DNA of 64,000 nt from an uncultured Paracoccaceae bacterium (GTDB lineage: Bacteria; Pseudomonadota; Alphaproteobacteria; Rhodobacterales; Rhodobacteraceae). Under the pieces are notes generated by a model, which made no database searches, had not been told where the DNA came from, and saw nothing but the letters and a program-made list of their open reading frames with translations. The position numbers and the translations under genes are program-made. Below, piece by piece: positions 43,265 to 52,138 of this stretch (positions are counted from its first letter, which is position 1; every line of letters starts with the position of its first letter). The DNA lies in assembly GCA_937864535.1 (NCBI GenBank), contig CALMJS010000008.1, forward strand, positions 1 through 64,000. Direction: 5' to 3'.

Positions 43265-44065
43265 TCAGAGATCGCGCAGGAAACGGCGTAGTACCTTTTC
43301 CAGTTTCGCCGCCCCCAGTGGCGCCATCGCCTTGGTATGTTCGTGACTGATTGCCTCATCGCTCATACCGGCAGCCATGTTGGTGATCGTGGAAATCGCC
43401 GCCGCGCGCAGTCCCAGGAACCGGGCGAGGATAACCTCGGGGACGGTGGACATGCCGACCGCATCGGCGCCCAGCGTGCGAATGGCGCGAATTTCCGCAG
43501 GAGTTTCAAATGACGGACCCGAGTACCATGCGTAAATCCCCTGCTGCATCGGGACGCCTTCTGACTTGGCGGCTGCAAGCAGTTTGTTGCGCAACTCCGG
43601 CTCGTAGGCATCCATCATCGGCACAAAGCGGCGGTCCGTGGGTTCCCCGATCAACGGGTTCAGCCCGCTGAAATTGATGTGGTCTGTCAACGCCATGATC
43701 GATCCGGTCGGCATGTCAGGCCGTAATGACCCTGCCGCATTGGTGGCGATCACGGTATCGGCGCCCAGTTCGCACAGAACCTCCAGCGGCAGGCGCATGA
43801 CCGCGCTATTGCCGCTCTCGTAATAATGGGCGCGGCCGCCAAACACCGCGACACGAACCCCTTCGAGTGTTCCGATCACGAGGTTCGGATTATGCCCCGA
43901 CACCCCGGCGTGAGGAAAGCCCGGAAGCTCGGAGTAGGGGATCGCGATCCCCTCGACCGCGCCCGCCAGATGGCCCAGACCCGACCCGAGGATCAGACCC
44001 AGTTTGACAGGCGCGTCGCCAGCGATGTCACGGATGTGCGCGGCCAGTTCGGATGCTGTCGCCAT
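43265..44065 (-). CDS. Purine nucleoside phosphorylase
   Basis: A 266-residue trimeric-type PNP that splits inosine or guanosine to base plus ribose-1-phosphate. ILGSGLG and FPHAGVSGHNPNLVIG are the phosphate-site segments, GRAHYYESG holds the catalytic region, and WYSGPSFETPAEIRAIR with ISTITNMAAG binds the base. It lies 3 bases after the second permease gene, so imported nucleosides are processed at once. Confidence 0.95.
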   Translation of the reverse strand: MATASELAAHIRDIAGDAPVKLGLILGSGLGHLAGAVEGIAIPYSELPGFPHAGVSGHNPNLVIGTLEGVRVAVFGGRAHYYESGNSAVMRLPLEVLCELGADTVIATNAAGSLRPDMPTGSIMALTDHINFSGLNPLIGEPTDRRFVPMMDAYEPELRNKLLAAAKSEGVPMQQGIYAWYSGPSFETPAEIRAIRTLGADAVGMSTVPEVILARFLGLRAAAISTITNMAAGMSDEAISHEHTKAMAPLGAAKLEKVLRRFLRDL

Positions 44066-44068
44066 GAT

Positions 44069-45331
44069 TTATTCCTTAACATAGGGTTTGCCGTCAGCGG
44101 CGGGCGCACGCGCCTTGCCGATCAGGCCCGCGACCACAACGATAGTCGCGATATAGGGGGCCATGGCCAGAAATTCCGACGGGATCGGCGTGTTCAGCAG
44201 GGCCATCTTTTGCTGGAGAGAGTCCGCAAACCCGAACACCAGCGCCGCAGCCAATGCGCCCACCGGATGCCAGCGGCCAAAGATCATCGCTGCGAGGCCG
44301 ATAAAACCGCGCCCGCCGGTCATGTTTTCGTCGAACCTGCCAACAGAGCCCAGAGTGAACCATGCTCCGCCGAACCCGGCGACCATACCTGCCATGATCA
44401 CATGGACATAGCGGGTCCGGTAGACGTCGATGCCCAACGTATCCGCAGCACGCGGATGTTCGCCCACCGCGCGGGCGCGCAGGCCAGAGCGGGTAAAGAA
44501 CAGGTAATAGGTCGCCATACCCACCAAAATCAGTGCCCCGTAGACAAAGATATTCTGGTTGAACAGCATCGGCCCGATGACGGGAATGTCGCTGAGATAG
44601 GGAATGGCCCAGGATCGAAATACCGGCGCGTTGTTGAGGGCGCGATAGTTCGAAAACACTTGGCTAGAGACATAACTGGTGACCCCGAGCACAAAGAGGT
44701 TGATCACCGTTCCGGCGATGATCTGATCCATGCGATAGGTCACAACCAGTGCGGCCAGAATGAATCCAAAGGCTCCGCCGATGATCATCGCCGCCACCAG
44801 ACCGCCCCAGCCCCCCAGCAAGGACCCCATCAGCGCCCCGGTAAAGGCCCCGGCCAGCAGCATGCCCTCGATGGCGATGTTCACCACGGCCACGCGTTCG
44901 GACAGCACACCCGCCAGCCCGCCCAGCGCGATCGGAACCGCGCGGACCACCGTGGCCTGCAACATCCCGGTCAGCGAGAACGACTTGCCCGTCGTGGCCC
45001 AGATCAGAAACGCCAACACGAGGATCGCAAACCCGATACCCAGTGACAGCGAGGTCCAGCGGCCACCGCCGCGCAGGAACTGCCGCACCCCGAGGAACGC
45101 CAGAATGCCCGCAGCAACCAGGTTGAACGGACCGCCGGGGACAACCAGATCGCCCAAGGGAATGGCGTCGGTTGGACGCGACAGCTTGAACGTTGCCACC
45201 GAGCCCATTGGCACATCGAGGACGAACAGCACCAGCAGCGCCAAAAGGATCAAAATCACGCCGCCGACCCGTGTTTGCCGCGCCTTGGACAAATCGATCT
45301 TGTCGGAATGTGTCATGGTCATGTCGGTCAT
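44069..45331 (-). CDS. Nucleoside ABC transporter permease 2 (BmpC/NupQ-like)
   Basis: A 420-residue inner-membrane permease with about nine to ten helices and the BPD_transp_2 pattern LGGLAGVLSERVAVVNIAIEGMLLAGAF. This is typical of permeases paired with BMP-type binding proteins. The ATG at 45331 overlaps the stop of the other permease (ATGA). It pairs with that permease to form the channel of a purine nucleoside importer. Confidence 0.92.
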   Translation of the reverse strand: MTDMTMTHSDKIDLSKARQTRVGGVILILLALLVLFVLDVPMGSVATFKLSRPTDAIPLGDLVVPGGPFNLVAAGILAFLGVRQFLRGGGRWTSLSLGIGFAILVLAFLIWATTGKSFSLTGMLQATVVRAVPIALGGLAGVLSERVAVVNIAIEGMLLAGAFTGALMGSLLGGWGGLVAAMIIGGAFGFILAALVVTYRMDQIIAGTVINLFVLGVTSYVSSQVFSNYRALNNAPVFRSWAIPYLSDIPVIGPMLFNQNIFVYGALILVGMATYYLFFTRSGLRARAVGEHPRAADTLGIDVYRTRYVHVIMAGMVAGFGGAWFTLGSVGRFDENMTGGRGFIGLAAMIFGRWHPVGALAAALVFGFADSLQQKMALLNTPIPSEFLAMAPYIATIVVVAGLIGKARAPAADGKPYVKE

Positions 45332-46461
45332 TCTGCCGCTCCCTTTCCGTCCTTGCGGAAGCCCCACGGGAAGATGGCCCGCACGAGGAGGGGGGCCGCG
45401 ATAAAGACGACGATCAGCGCCTGAATGATGCCGATCAGGTCAATGGACACGCCTGCATCCACCTGCATTTGCCGTCCGCCAGCCTCGAGCCCGCCGAAGA
45501 GGATGCCTGCAAACAGGATCCCCACCGGGTGCGAACGGCCCAGCAATGCCACGGCAATCGCGTCAAAGCCCAGACCGGCCGAGAAACCGGGGCTTGCCCG
45601 CTCCAGAACGCCCAGCACCTGCGCACCGCCCGCCAGACCGGCCAGACCGCCAGCCGTTGCCATCGCCAGAACGATGATCAGACCGGACGGCATGCCCGCG
45701 TATTTGGCCGCGTCGGGGTTTTCGCCACTCGCGCGGAAGGCAAAGCCGATTTTCGACCGGAACAGCAGCCACCAGACAAACAGCACCATCGCCAGCATCA
45801 GGAACAGTCCGGCATGGAGGCGGAGGTTGGGGTCAATCCAGTCCAGCAGTTTCGGCAGTTGGGCGGCGTCGGGGACCGACTTGGAAATCGGGTCCGAGCG
45901 CCCCTCTTTCTGGACAAAGGGTTGACGCAGCGCGTAGTCCAAAATCCGGTAGCTGATCAGGTTGAGCATGATGGTCGAAATCACCTCGTGCGCACCGGTC
46001 AGGGCGCGCAGCGCCCCAGCAATCGCCGCATAGGCGGCACCGACCAGCATCGCGACGATCAGGGTCAACGGCATCAGAATGGCAAAGGGCAGGTGGTCAA
46101 AGCTAAAGCCAAAGATCACAGCCGCGAGGCCGCCCATCAGAATTTGCCCCTCGGCCCCGATGTTGAACAGGCCAGCCCGAAACCCCAGCCCCAGTCCCAG
46201 ACCGGCCAGAACCACCGGAATCGCGGCGGTCAGCGTCTCGGAGACCGCGTTGAGCGATCCAAAGGCCCCCTTGGCCAGAGCGACAAAGGCCCGTCCGATG
46301 GTGCCGATATCGACGCCGGTCGCCAACATGACGACCATCCCGAACAGCAGGGCAATGACCACGGCAATCAAGGGAACGACGACGAGGTCCTCGAATTCCT
46401 GACGGCCACGGCCCAAGGGACGAAGCAGCGCCTTTTGCAGGTCTTGGTTTGAAAGGCTCAT
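45328..46461 (-). CDS. Nucleoside ABC transporter permease 1 (NupP-like)
   Basis: A 377-residue permease with about ten helices and GLGLGFRAGLFNIGAEGQILMGG, the conserved loop that meets the ATPase. It overlaps the ATPase gene by 4 bases (ATGA). Together with permease 2 and the ATPase it forms the usual NupNOPQ-like importer. Confidence 0.92.
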   Translation of the reverse strand: MSLSNQDLQKALLRPLGRGRQEFEDLVVVPLIAVVIALLFGMVVMLATGVDIGTIGRAFVALAKGAFGSLNAVSETLTAAIPVVLAGLGLGLGFRAGLFNIGAEGQILMGGLAAVIFGFSFDHLPFAILMPLTLIVAMLVGAAYAAIAGALRALTGAHEVISTIMLNLISYRILDYALRQPFVQKEGRSDPISKSVPDAAQLPKLLDWIDPNLRLHAGLFLMLAMVLFVWWLLFRSKIGFAFRASGENPDAAKYAGMPSGLIIVLAMATAGGLAGLAGGAQVLGVLERASPGFSAGLGFDAIAVALLGRSHPVGILFAGILFGGLEAGGRQMQVDAGVSIDLIGIIQALIVVFIAAPLLVRAIFPWGFRKDGKGAAE

Positions 46462-47981
46462 GCCATAGCTCCTGTCGTCGCGCCCGCCATGGCCAGACCA
46501 ATGGCGTTGCGATCGGCCTTGCCGCCGGTATTGTCAAATTCCGCGACGATCCGGCCTTCGAACATCACGAGGATGCGGTCAGAAAGTCCCATGATTTCAT
46601 CTAGTTCGGACGAAACGATCAGCACGCCGTCGCCTTCGTCGCGGGCACGGATCAACCGTTCGTGGATGTATTCGATAGCCCCCACGTCGACCCCGCGAGT
46701 CGGTTGCGAGGCAATCACCAAACGGGTTTGCCGTTCCAGTTCGCGGGCGACGACCATCTTTTGCTGGTTGCCACCGGACAGGCTTCCGCCGCGCAGAAAA
46801 ACCGAGGGCGTCCGGACGTCGAATTCAACGCAGTAGCGGGCGGCGGTTTCATGCACCTTGGGCCAGTCGATCGAGAGGGGGCCGGAAAACTCGCTGTCGT
46901 AATAGCTGTTGAGGACCATGTTCTCTGCGATGGTGAAATTATCGACCATGCCGGATTTGTGGCGATCCTCCGGGATATGGGCCATGCCGGCCATGTGGCG
47001 CGCCCGAACCGAGGCGCGGGTGATGTCCTGACCGTCGAACTTGACCTTGCCACGGCCGGGCCGTGTCAGGCCGGTGATGACCTCGACCAACTCGGTCTGC
47101 CCGTTGCCCTGAACGCCTGCGATACCGACAACCTCGCCGGAACGGACGGTCATCGTCACATTGTCCAGCGCGGTTTCGCCTCTGTCGCTGATCATGCTGA
47201 CGCCGGTCAGGGTCAAACGATCCTCGCCGGGTTGTGCCGGAGATTTGCTGACGGCAAATGTCACCGGACGGCCCACCATCATTTCGGCCAGCTGCTCTTC
47301 GTTCAGCTGTTTGGGATCGCCCTCGCCAACGATGCGCCCCTGACGCAAAACGTTGATGCGGTCTGCGACCTCCAGAATTTCGTGCAGTTTATGGGTGATG
47401 AACACGATGGCCTTGCCCGCGTCGCGCAGCGCACGGACGATGCCAAAGAAGTCCTGCACCTCTTGCGGTGTCAACACCGCCGTCGGCTCGTCCAGGATCA
47501 GCACGTCAGCCTTGCGGAACAGCACCTTGAGGATTTCGACGCGCTGCTGGATGCCGACAGGCAGATCCTCGATCAACTCGTCGGGCGGCACCTCCAGCCC
47601 GTATTGGTCATTGATCGCGCGGACCTGCGCGCGGGCCCTTTTCAGGTCCAGATAGTCGAATTTCCCGGTCGGCTCGACGCCGAGCACCACGTTTTCCGCG
47701 ACGGTGAACACAGGAACCAACATGAAATGCTGATGGACCATCCCGATCCCGGCAGCGATCCCGTCACCGGGGCCCTCAAACTGCACGGGTTTGCCGTCGA
47801 TTAAAATCTCGCCTTCGTCCGGGGAATAGAGCCCGGACAGAATGTTCATCATTGTGGATTTGCCAGCGCCGTTTTCGCCCAAAAGCCCCAGCACCTCGCC
47901 CCCGCGGATCACAAGGTTCACCTTGTCATTGGCCACTACAGGGCCAAACCGCTTGGTCACGCCGCGAAGTTCGACATCCAT
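46458..47981 (-). CDS. Nucleoside ABC transporter ATP-binding protein (NupO-like)
   Basis: A 507-residue protein with two ABC domains in tandem. The first has Walker A GENGAGKST and a degenerate signature (LPVGIQQRVEIL). The second has a degenerate Walker A (GVQGNGQTEL) and the signature LSGGNQQKMV. This asymmetry is normal for sugar/nucleoside importers. The ATG at 47981 has CGGAGA upstream. A strong hairpin separates it from the binding-protein gene. Confidence 0.94.
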   Translation of the reverse strand: MDVELRGVTKRFGPVVANDKVNLVIRGGEVLGLLGENGAGKSTMMNILSGLYSPDEGEILIDGKPVQFEGPGDGIAAGIGMVHQHFMLVPVFTVAENVVLGVEPTGKFDYLDLKRARAQVRAINDQYGLEVPPDELIEDLPVGIQQRVEILKVLFRKADVLILDEPTAVLTPQEVQDFFGIVRALRDAGKAIVFITHKLHEILEVADRINVLRQGRIVGEGDPKQLNEEQLAEMMVGRPVTFAVSKSPAQPGEDRLTLTGVSMISDRGETALDNVTMTVRSGEVVGIAGVQGNGQTELVEVITGLTRPGRGKVKFDGQDITRASVRARHMAGMAHIPEDRHKSGMVDNFTIAENMVLNSYYDSEFSGPLSIDWPKVHETAARYCVEFDVRTPSVFLRGGSLSGGNQQKMVVARELERQTRLVIASQPTRGVDVGAIEYIHERLIRARDEGDGVLIVSSELDEIMGLSDRILVMFEGRIVAEFDNTGGKADRNAIGLAMAGATTGAMA

Positions 47982-47994
47982 GCCCAATCTCCGA

Positions 47995-48033
47995 ATAAAG
48001 AAAACCCGCCGCAGGTTGAAAACCTGCGACGGG
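47995..48033 (-). terminator. Attenuating terminator between the BMP gene and the ATPase gene
   Basis: CCCGCCGCAGGTT (48005-48017) pairs with AACCTGCGACGGG (48021-48033) with one mismatch. On the transcribed minus strand it is followed by a T-run at 48004-48001 and more T to about 47992. It would make the binding protein more abundant than the membrane parts. Confidence 0.8.
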
Positions 48034-48044
48034 CGATCGTTAGA

Positions 48045-49061
48045 TTACATGCCGACCTTGATCGAGCCGTCGATGATGCCAGCGCGGACAGCGTCCAGTT
48101 CGGCCTTCAGTTCGGCCGGAACAGCGTCTTCGAACGCATGGAACGGGGCAAGGCCAACACCATCGTTTTCCAGCGTGCCAACGGTCAGACCGCCAGCAAA
48201 GGTGCCGTCAGCAGCGGCCGCAATCGCGGCACCAACGGTCGAGTCCATACGCTTGAGAACCGAGGTCAGGTAGATCGCTTCGTGATCGGGGTCGGTTGCC
48301 ACTTGGTCCGCGTCAACACCGATGATCTTGAGCGCGTCAGCACCCAGTTCCGACGCCAGAGCGGCCGAACCTAGACCCACCGGACCGGCGACCGGCATCA
48401 CAATGTCAGCGCCTTCGTCATAGAGGTTCTGTGCAAAGGCGCGGCCATCGTCCAGCGATTCAAAGTTGTTGGTGAACAGGCCTTCCTTGGCTGCCGGGTC
48501 CCAACCCAGAACGGAAACCGAGGTGCCGTGCTGGCTGTTGTAATGGTTCACACCATAGACAAAGCCGTCCATGAACGCGGTGACCGGCGGAATGTTCAGG
48601 CCGCCAAAGGTGCCGACAACGCCCGACTTGGACATGCCAGCCGCCAGATACCCCGCGAGGAAGGCAGCCTGATCGGTCGCGAACACCTGACCCAGAACGT
48701 TCGGAATGGTCGGGTCATAGGCAAAGTCGACGATCGAATACTTCTGGTTCGGGTTGGCCTCGGCCGCAGCCTTGGTCGCGTCGCCCATCAAGAAGCCAAC
48801 GGTCACGATAATGTCGCAGGACCCGTCGTTCAGCGAGTTCAGGTTCGCGGCATAATCGGTTTCAGCCTGCGATTCCAAAAAGCGGCCTTCGATGCCCATC
48901 GCGGCCTTGGCGTCTTCGACACCTTTCCACGCGGTTTGGTTAAAACCGGCGTCATCAATACCGCCTACGTCGGTGACCTGACAGGCCGTAAAGGCGTTTG
49001 CAGCCGTCATCGAGCCAGCGACAAGAGCCGCAGCCAGACCGATTTTGCTCAGAAATTTCAT
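48045..49061 (-). CDS. BMP family nucleoside-binding lipoprotein/periplasmic protein
   Basis: A 338-residue solute-binding protein of the basic membrane protein (BmpA/PnrA) family. A signal peptide (about 1-23, ending ANA) precedes the hallmark ACQVTDVGGIDDAGFNQTAWKGVEDAK. The later nucleoside-site segments include FATDQAAFLAGYLAAGMSKSG and GTFGGLNIPPVTAFMDGF. GGAGG precedes the ATG at 49061. Strong codon bias and the downstream attenuator fit high expression. Confidence 0.94.
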   Translation of the reverse strand: MKFLSKIGLAAALVAGSMTAANAFTACQVTDVGGIDDAGFNQTAWKGVEDAKAAMGIEGRFLESQAETDYAANLNSLNDGSCDIIVTVGFLMGDATKAAAEANPNQKYSIVDFAYDPTIPNVLGQVFATDQAAFLAGYLAAGMSKSGVVGTFGGLNIPPVTAFMDGFVYGVNHYNSQHGTSVSVLGWDPAAKEGLFTNNFESLDDGRAFAQNLYDEGADIVMPVAGPVGLGSAALASELGADALKIIGVDADQVATDPDHEAIYLTSVLKRMDSTVGAAIAAAADGTFAGGLTVGTLENDGVGLAPFHAFEDAVPAELKAELDAVRAGIIDGSIKVGM

Positions 49062-49079
49062 TAGAACCTCCATGTCGGA

Positions 49080-49103
49080 CCGCGAACAATCGTTGTGTCG
49101 CGG
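49080..49103 (-). other. Leader hairpin of the BMP gene
   Basis: CCGCGA-ACAA (49080-49089) faces TTGT-G-TCGCGG (49093-49103), forming a near-perfect stem with a single bulge. It ends 19 bases upstream of the ATG and may stabilise the 5' end. Confidence 0.45.
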
Positions 49104-49271
49104 ACAGTTAAAGGGCCACCGAGGCGAAAAGAGCACCGTTTATTCGGCGCGATTCTCGGCAGCAGCCACGGCGCAGATTAACACGCACGCCAGCGAGTGT
49201 ACTGTTTGAAATGGTAATTTAGCTAGATTTTGACCCAACGTTCAAAAAAGTGGCGTTAGGTGACCCTGACG

Positions 49272-49685
49272 TCAGGAAACCGGGCGGGCCATGATCAGCG
49301 CGTCGACCACTTTCCCGTCCGGGTGGTGGTAATAGCCCTTGCGTCGCCCGGTTTGTTCAAAGCCCGCGTTTTGATAGAGCGCGATCGCGGCAGCATTGTC
49401 TGCGGCGACCTCTAGGAACGCGGTCTGTGCGCCGCGCGCGCGCGCGGTTGCCAGAAAGCGGGCCAGCAACGCGCGGCCTTGGCCCTGTTTGCGCTGGGCG
49501 GGGTGCACCGCGATGGTCAGCAGTTCAGCCTCGTCCACGATCACCCGCCCGACTGCAAGGGCATCAGGGGTTTCTTCGATGAAGCAGAACCGGTCTTGGC
49601 TCAGGTCGCGAAACTCGGCCTCGCTCCACGGACGTGGAGAGACAAAGCAGGCGGCATGCAACAGGGCGCGTTCCGCGTCGGTCAC
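49272..49685 (-). CDS. rimI: Ribosomal protein S18 alanine N-acetyltransferase
   Basis: A 137-residue GNAT acetyltransferase. The acetyl-CoA loop is TIAVHPAQRKQGQGRALLARFL, followed by FLEVAADNAAAIALYQNAGFEQTGRRKGYY, the RimI pattern. It follows tsaB with a GTGA overlap, the common tsaB-rimI pairing. The start is GTG. Confidence 0.88.
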   Translation of the reverse strand: MTDAERALLHAACFVSPRPWSEAEFRDLSQDRFCFIEETPDALAVGRVIVDEAELLTIAVHPAQRKQGQGRALLARFLATARARGAQTAFLEVAADNAAAIALYQNAGFEQTGRRKGYYHHPDGKVVDALIMARPVS

Positions 49686-50260
49686 GGGAGGATGACCGGA
49701 GCGGGATCGCGGGGCGGCGCGGCATCTGCGGCCCGCACATAGAGCGGGGCAGGGCGCGGCGGCTGGCAGTCTGCCCGGTCGGCGGTGATCAGCGCGATGC
49801 GGCGAGCGACCTCTTGGCCGGGCAGGGCCGGATCAGGCGCGTCGCACTCGGTCAGAAACGGGTCCGTCGCGCCGGTTTCGGTCAGGGTGCGGACATAGGC
49901 CTGACCACGCGGCGCGGCGATGCGCACGGTCACCGGGCGGGGGCTGTTGTAGGCCAGGACTTCAAATCCATCGACGCCTACGGACGGAATATTCAGTGCT
50001 AGCGCCAGCCCGCGGGCTGCGGACACCGCGATCCGGATACCGGTAAAATTGCCGGGTCCGATCCCGACACCGATCGCCGTGAGGTCGGACCAAGTTATCC
50101 CGTTGTCGGACAACAGCCGCGACAGCATCGGCATCAGGTGTTCTGCCTGACCTTTGGACATCTCGTCCACATGTGTCACAATCCGCCCGCCCATCAACAA
50201 AGCGGCGGCGCAATGCGCCGCCGAGGTGTCAAATGCCAGAATGATCGGCTCAGGCCGCAA
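49682..50260 (-). CDS. tsaB: tRNA threonylcarbamoyladenosine biosynthesis protein TsaB
   Basis: A 192-residue ASKHA-fold protein. Its N-terminal segment IILAFDTSAAHCAAALL and the conserved GIGPGNFTGIRIAVSAARGLALALN match TsaB, which partners TsaD and TsaE in making t6A37 in tRNA. The start is TTG, overlapping the nifU stop by 11 bases, and the length is at the short end of the family. No strong ribosome binding site is seen. Confidence 0.9.
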   Translation of the reverse strand: MRPEPIILAFDTSAAHCAAALLMGGRIVTHVDEMSKGQAEHLMPMLSRLLSDNGITWSDLTAIGVGIGPGNFTGIRIAVSAARGLALALNIPSVGVDGFEVLAYNSPRPVTVRIAAPRGQAYVRTLTETGATDPFLTECDAPDPALPGQEVARRIALITADRADCQPPRPAPLYVRAADAAPPRDPAPVILP

Positions 50261-50810
50261 CGGGACGAACCTCTAGCACTTCGGGGATGTAGTGACGCAG
50301 CAGGTTTTCGATGCCCATTTTCAGGGTCAGCGTCGACGACGGACAGCCCGCGCAGGCGCCCTTCATGTGCAGGTAGACGACGCCGCGATCAAAGCCGTGG
50401 AACGTGATATCGCCGCCATCCTGAGCGACGGCAGGGCGCACGCGGGTGTCCAGCAGATCCTTGATCTGACGGACAACATCGGCGTCTTCCTCGCTGGCAT
50501 GTTCCTTGTGTGCGGCTGCGCCTTCACCCTCGACGGCAGCGGCGCCCGACTGATAGTGTTCCATGATCGCGCCCAAAATTGCGGGCTTGATATGATCCCA
50601 TTCGGTGTCATCCGATTTCGTCACGGTGACAAAATCGGTGCCAAAGAAAACGCCGGACACACCGCTGACGGCGAAAATCCGGCGCGCCAGCGGAGACGAT
50701 GCCGCAGAGTCGGCTGTGGGGAAATCGGCGGTCCCAACCTCGAGCACGGACTGGCCGGGCAGGAATTTCAGCGTCGCCGGGTTCGGCGTGGATTCGGTCT
50801 GAATAAACAT
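50250..50810 (-). CDS. NifU family Fe-S scaffold/carrier protein (NfuA-like)
   Basis: A 186-residue protein with an N-terminal Nfu_N domain (MFIQTESTPNPATLKFLPG) and a C-terminal NifU domain holding the Fe-S ligand motif GACAGCPSS. The linker is acidic. It carries [4Fe-4S] clusters to target enzymes. A promoter-like TTGACT with a 17-base spacer lies upstream. It heads nifU-tsaB-rimI. Confidence 0.93.
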   Translation of the reverse strand: MFIQTESTPNPATLKFLPGQSVLEVGTADFPTADSAASSPLARRIFAVSGVSGVFFGTDFVTVTKSDDTEWDHIKPAILGAIMEHYQSGAAAVEGEGAAAHKEHASEEDADVVRQIKDLLDTRVRPAVAQDGGDITFHGFDRGVVYLHMKGACAGCPSSTLTLKMGIENLLRHYIPEVLEVRPVAA

Positions 50811-50839
50811 GGGAAGCCAACCTTTTCTGTCAGACTTCA

Positions 50840-50868
50840 GATATGCGCTCTGATGGGTCTCGAGTCAA
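50840..50868 (-). promoter_or_regulatory. Possible sigma-70 promoter of nifU
   Basis: On the minus strand TTGACT (50868-50863), a 17-base spacer and CATATC (50845-50840) lie 30 bases upstream of the ATG. The -35 is a good match and the -10 is weak. Confidence 0.4.
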
Positions 50869-50914
50869 GGTTTAGAACCATTCCAAACCACGGACAATGC
50901 CCTATGAAACAAGA

Positions 50915-50940
50915 CAGGCCGCCCACGGATGGGCGGCCTG
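50915..50940 (-). terminator. Terminator after the 118-residue secreted protein gene
   Basis: CAGGCCGCCC (50915-50924) pairs with GGGCGGCCTG (50931-50940), a 10-bp GC stem. On the minus strand it is followed by TCTTGTTTC. Confidence 0.75.
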
Positions 50941-50961
50941 GGTGCAACCTGTCGAGGTTGA

Positions 50962-51318
50962 TTACGAAGAGGACTTCACCAGCAGAACTTCGGAGGCCAG
51001 CGGCTGGCCATCAACGGTCAGAACTGCCAGAACTTTGTCGTTGCTGATGTTCGGGAAGTCGATCGAGGTGTTGATGTTGCCGCCAGCGGTCACGTCAGCC
51101 GAACCCAGCAGTTGGCCCTGAACGCTGCCGGTATAGTCATAGAGTTCGATGGTGCCATCGGCCGGCGCAACAACGTAGTTGATGGTCACTTCGCCCTGCG
51201 AACGTTCCAGATTGCTCTGCACGCCGAAATACGCATCGGCATCAACAGCAGAGGCAGCGCCAGCACCCAGCGAAGCAACGAGAGCAACAGCAGCGATCAG
51301 TTTGGATTTAAAGGTCAT
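50962..51318 (-). CDS. Small secreted protein, unknown function
   Basis: A 118-residue protein with a clear signal peptide (about 1-24, ending ASA). The mature part, about 94 residues, has no cysteine and a repeating Val/Ile/Thr pattern suggesting a beta-sandwich. Codon use is strongly biased, as in highly expressed genes here. A terminator follows. Upstream is a 364-base gap. No family is recognised; a periplasmic or surface role is possible. Confidence 0.78.
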   Translation of the reverse strand: MTFKSKLIAAVALVASLGAGAASAVDADAYFGVQSNLERSQGEVTINYVVAPADGTIELYDYTGSVQGQLLGSADVTAGGNINTSIDFPNISNDKVLAVLTVDGQPLASEVLLVKSSS

Positions 51319-51657
51319 TTTCAGTCTCCGTTTGGTTTGTTTTCGCGCCGGTCATCTTGGCCGGTCGCTGATAGAACGGTAGTTATGGCCCCATCCGTCG
51401 CTGGAAAAGTCATTGATAAGTCACAAAAAAATGACGATCACTTTCGACGGAGACACCTTGTTTCTGCGTTGCGGCAAAAACTGGCCGACGACGGTTCGTC
51501 AGTGCAAAACCCTCTGTGCGAGGATGCAAAAACAGAGGGCCACATTGCACAGAAGTCGGGTGGCGTCTGACATTTTTGCACAAAGGGTCAGAACGCAAAA
51601 AATCGACCCGTCGCGTGTCTGTCACGCGTCTGTTACCAGAATATGTGTCGGACCATG
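51319..51657. other. Gene-poor intergenic stretch with hairpins and repeated GCAAAA motifs
   Basis: No convincing protein gene is present. It contains a stem CCCTCTG/CAGAGGG around 51511-51541, a small hairpin CGCGTG-TCTGT-CACGCG at 51612-51628, and at least five copies of the word GCAAAA or its complement between about 51470 and 51600. It must also hold the promoter of the 118-residue protein. A small RNA or clustered regulator sites are possible. Confidence 0.4.
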
Positions 51658-51678
51658 AAAAAGGCGCCCAAAGGCGCC
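51658..51678 (-). terminator. Terminator after the universal stress protein gene
   Basis: GGCGCC-CAAA-GGCGCC (51663-51678) is a 6-bp stem. On the minus strand it is followed by TTTTTC (51662-51657). Confidence 0.8.
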
Positions 51679-51682
51679 GATC

Positions 51683-52138
51683 TTAGGTGATGGCTTCTAG
51701 CTTTTCTTTGCTCAGATCGCCCGGAACGATGGTGATCGGGATCGGGAGACTGCCAGACTGGCGCGTCAATTGCGTCACCAAGGGGCCCGGTCCCTTTTTA
51801 TCGGTACCTGCGCCCAGCACCAGAACGCCGATTTCCGGATTGGTCTGGATCACATCGAGGATTTGATCGACCGCTTCGCCCTCTCGGACGATCAATTCGG
51901 GGTCGACCCCCTGTTTATCGCGCATCCATTTGGCAAAGACTTCGAAATGGGCGTGAATGCGTTCGCGAGCCTCTTCGCGCATGATTTCCCCGACACCGAT
52001 CCAATGGTTGAACTCTTCGGGCCTGATCACCGATAGGATCGCCACGCCTGCCCCGGTGTGGGCAGCACGCATCGCGGCAAAGCGCATCGCGTTCAGACAT
52101 TCGCGGCTGTCGTCGAGTACCACTAGAAACTTGCGCAT
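51683..52138 (-). CDS. Universal stress protein (UspA family)
   Basis: A 151-residue protein starting MRKFLVVLDDSREC, with the UspA fold and the C-terminal ATP-binding-like pattern VLGAGTDKKGPGPLV before PIPITIVPG. Usp proteins accumulate in stress or starvation and act by unknown means. The upstream coding frame to 52363 lacks Usp similarity, so the ATG at 52138 is preferred. Confidence 0.88.
   Translation of the reverse strand: MRKFLVVLDDSRECLNAMRFAAMRAAHTGAGVAILSVIRPEEFNHWIGVGEIMREEARERIHAHFEVFAKWMRDKQGVDPELIVREGEAVDQILDVIQTNPEIGVLVLGAGTDKKGPGPLVTQLTRQSGSLPIPITIVPGDLSKEKLEAIT

Noticed and set aside
47102-47804. Plus-strand ORF opposite the ABC ATPase gene
   Set aside because: Antisense shadow; no motif and no ribosome binding site.
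49062-49271. A purine riboswitch upstream of the nucleoside-binding protein gene
   Set aside because: Only a simple hairpin is seen; the conserved loops and three-way junction of purine riboswitches are not present.
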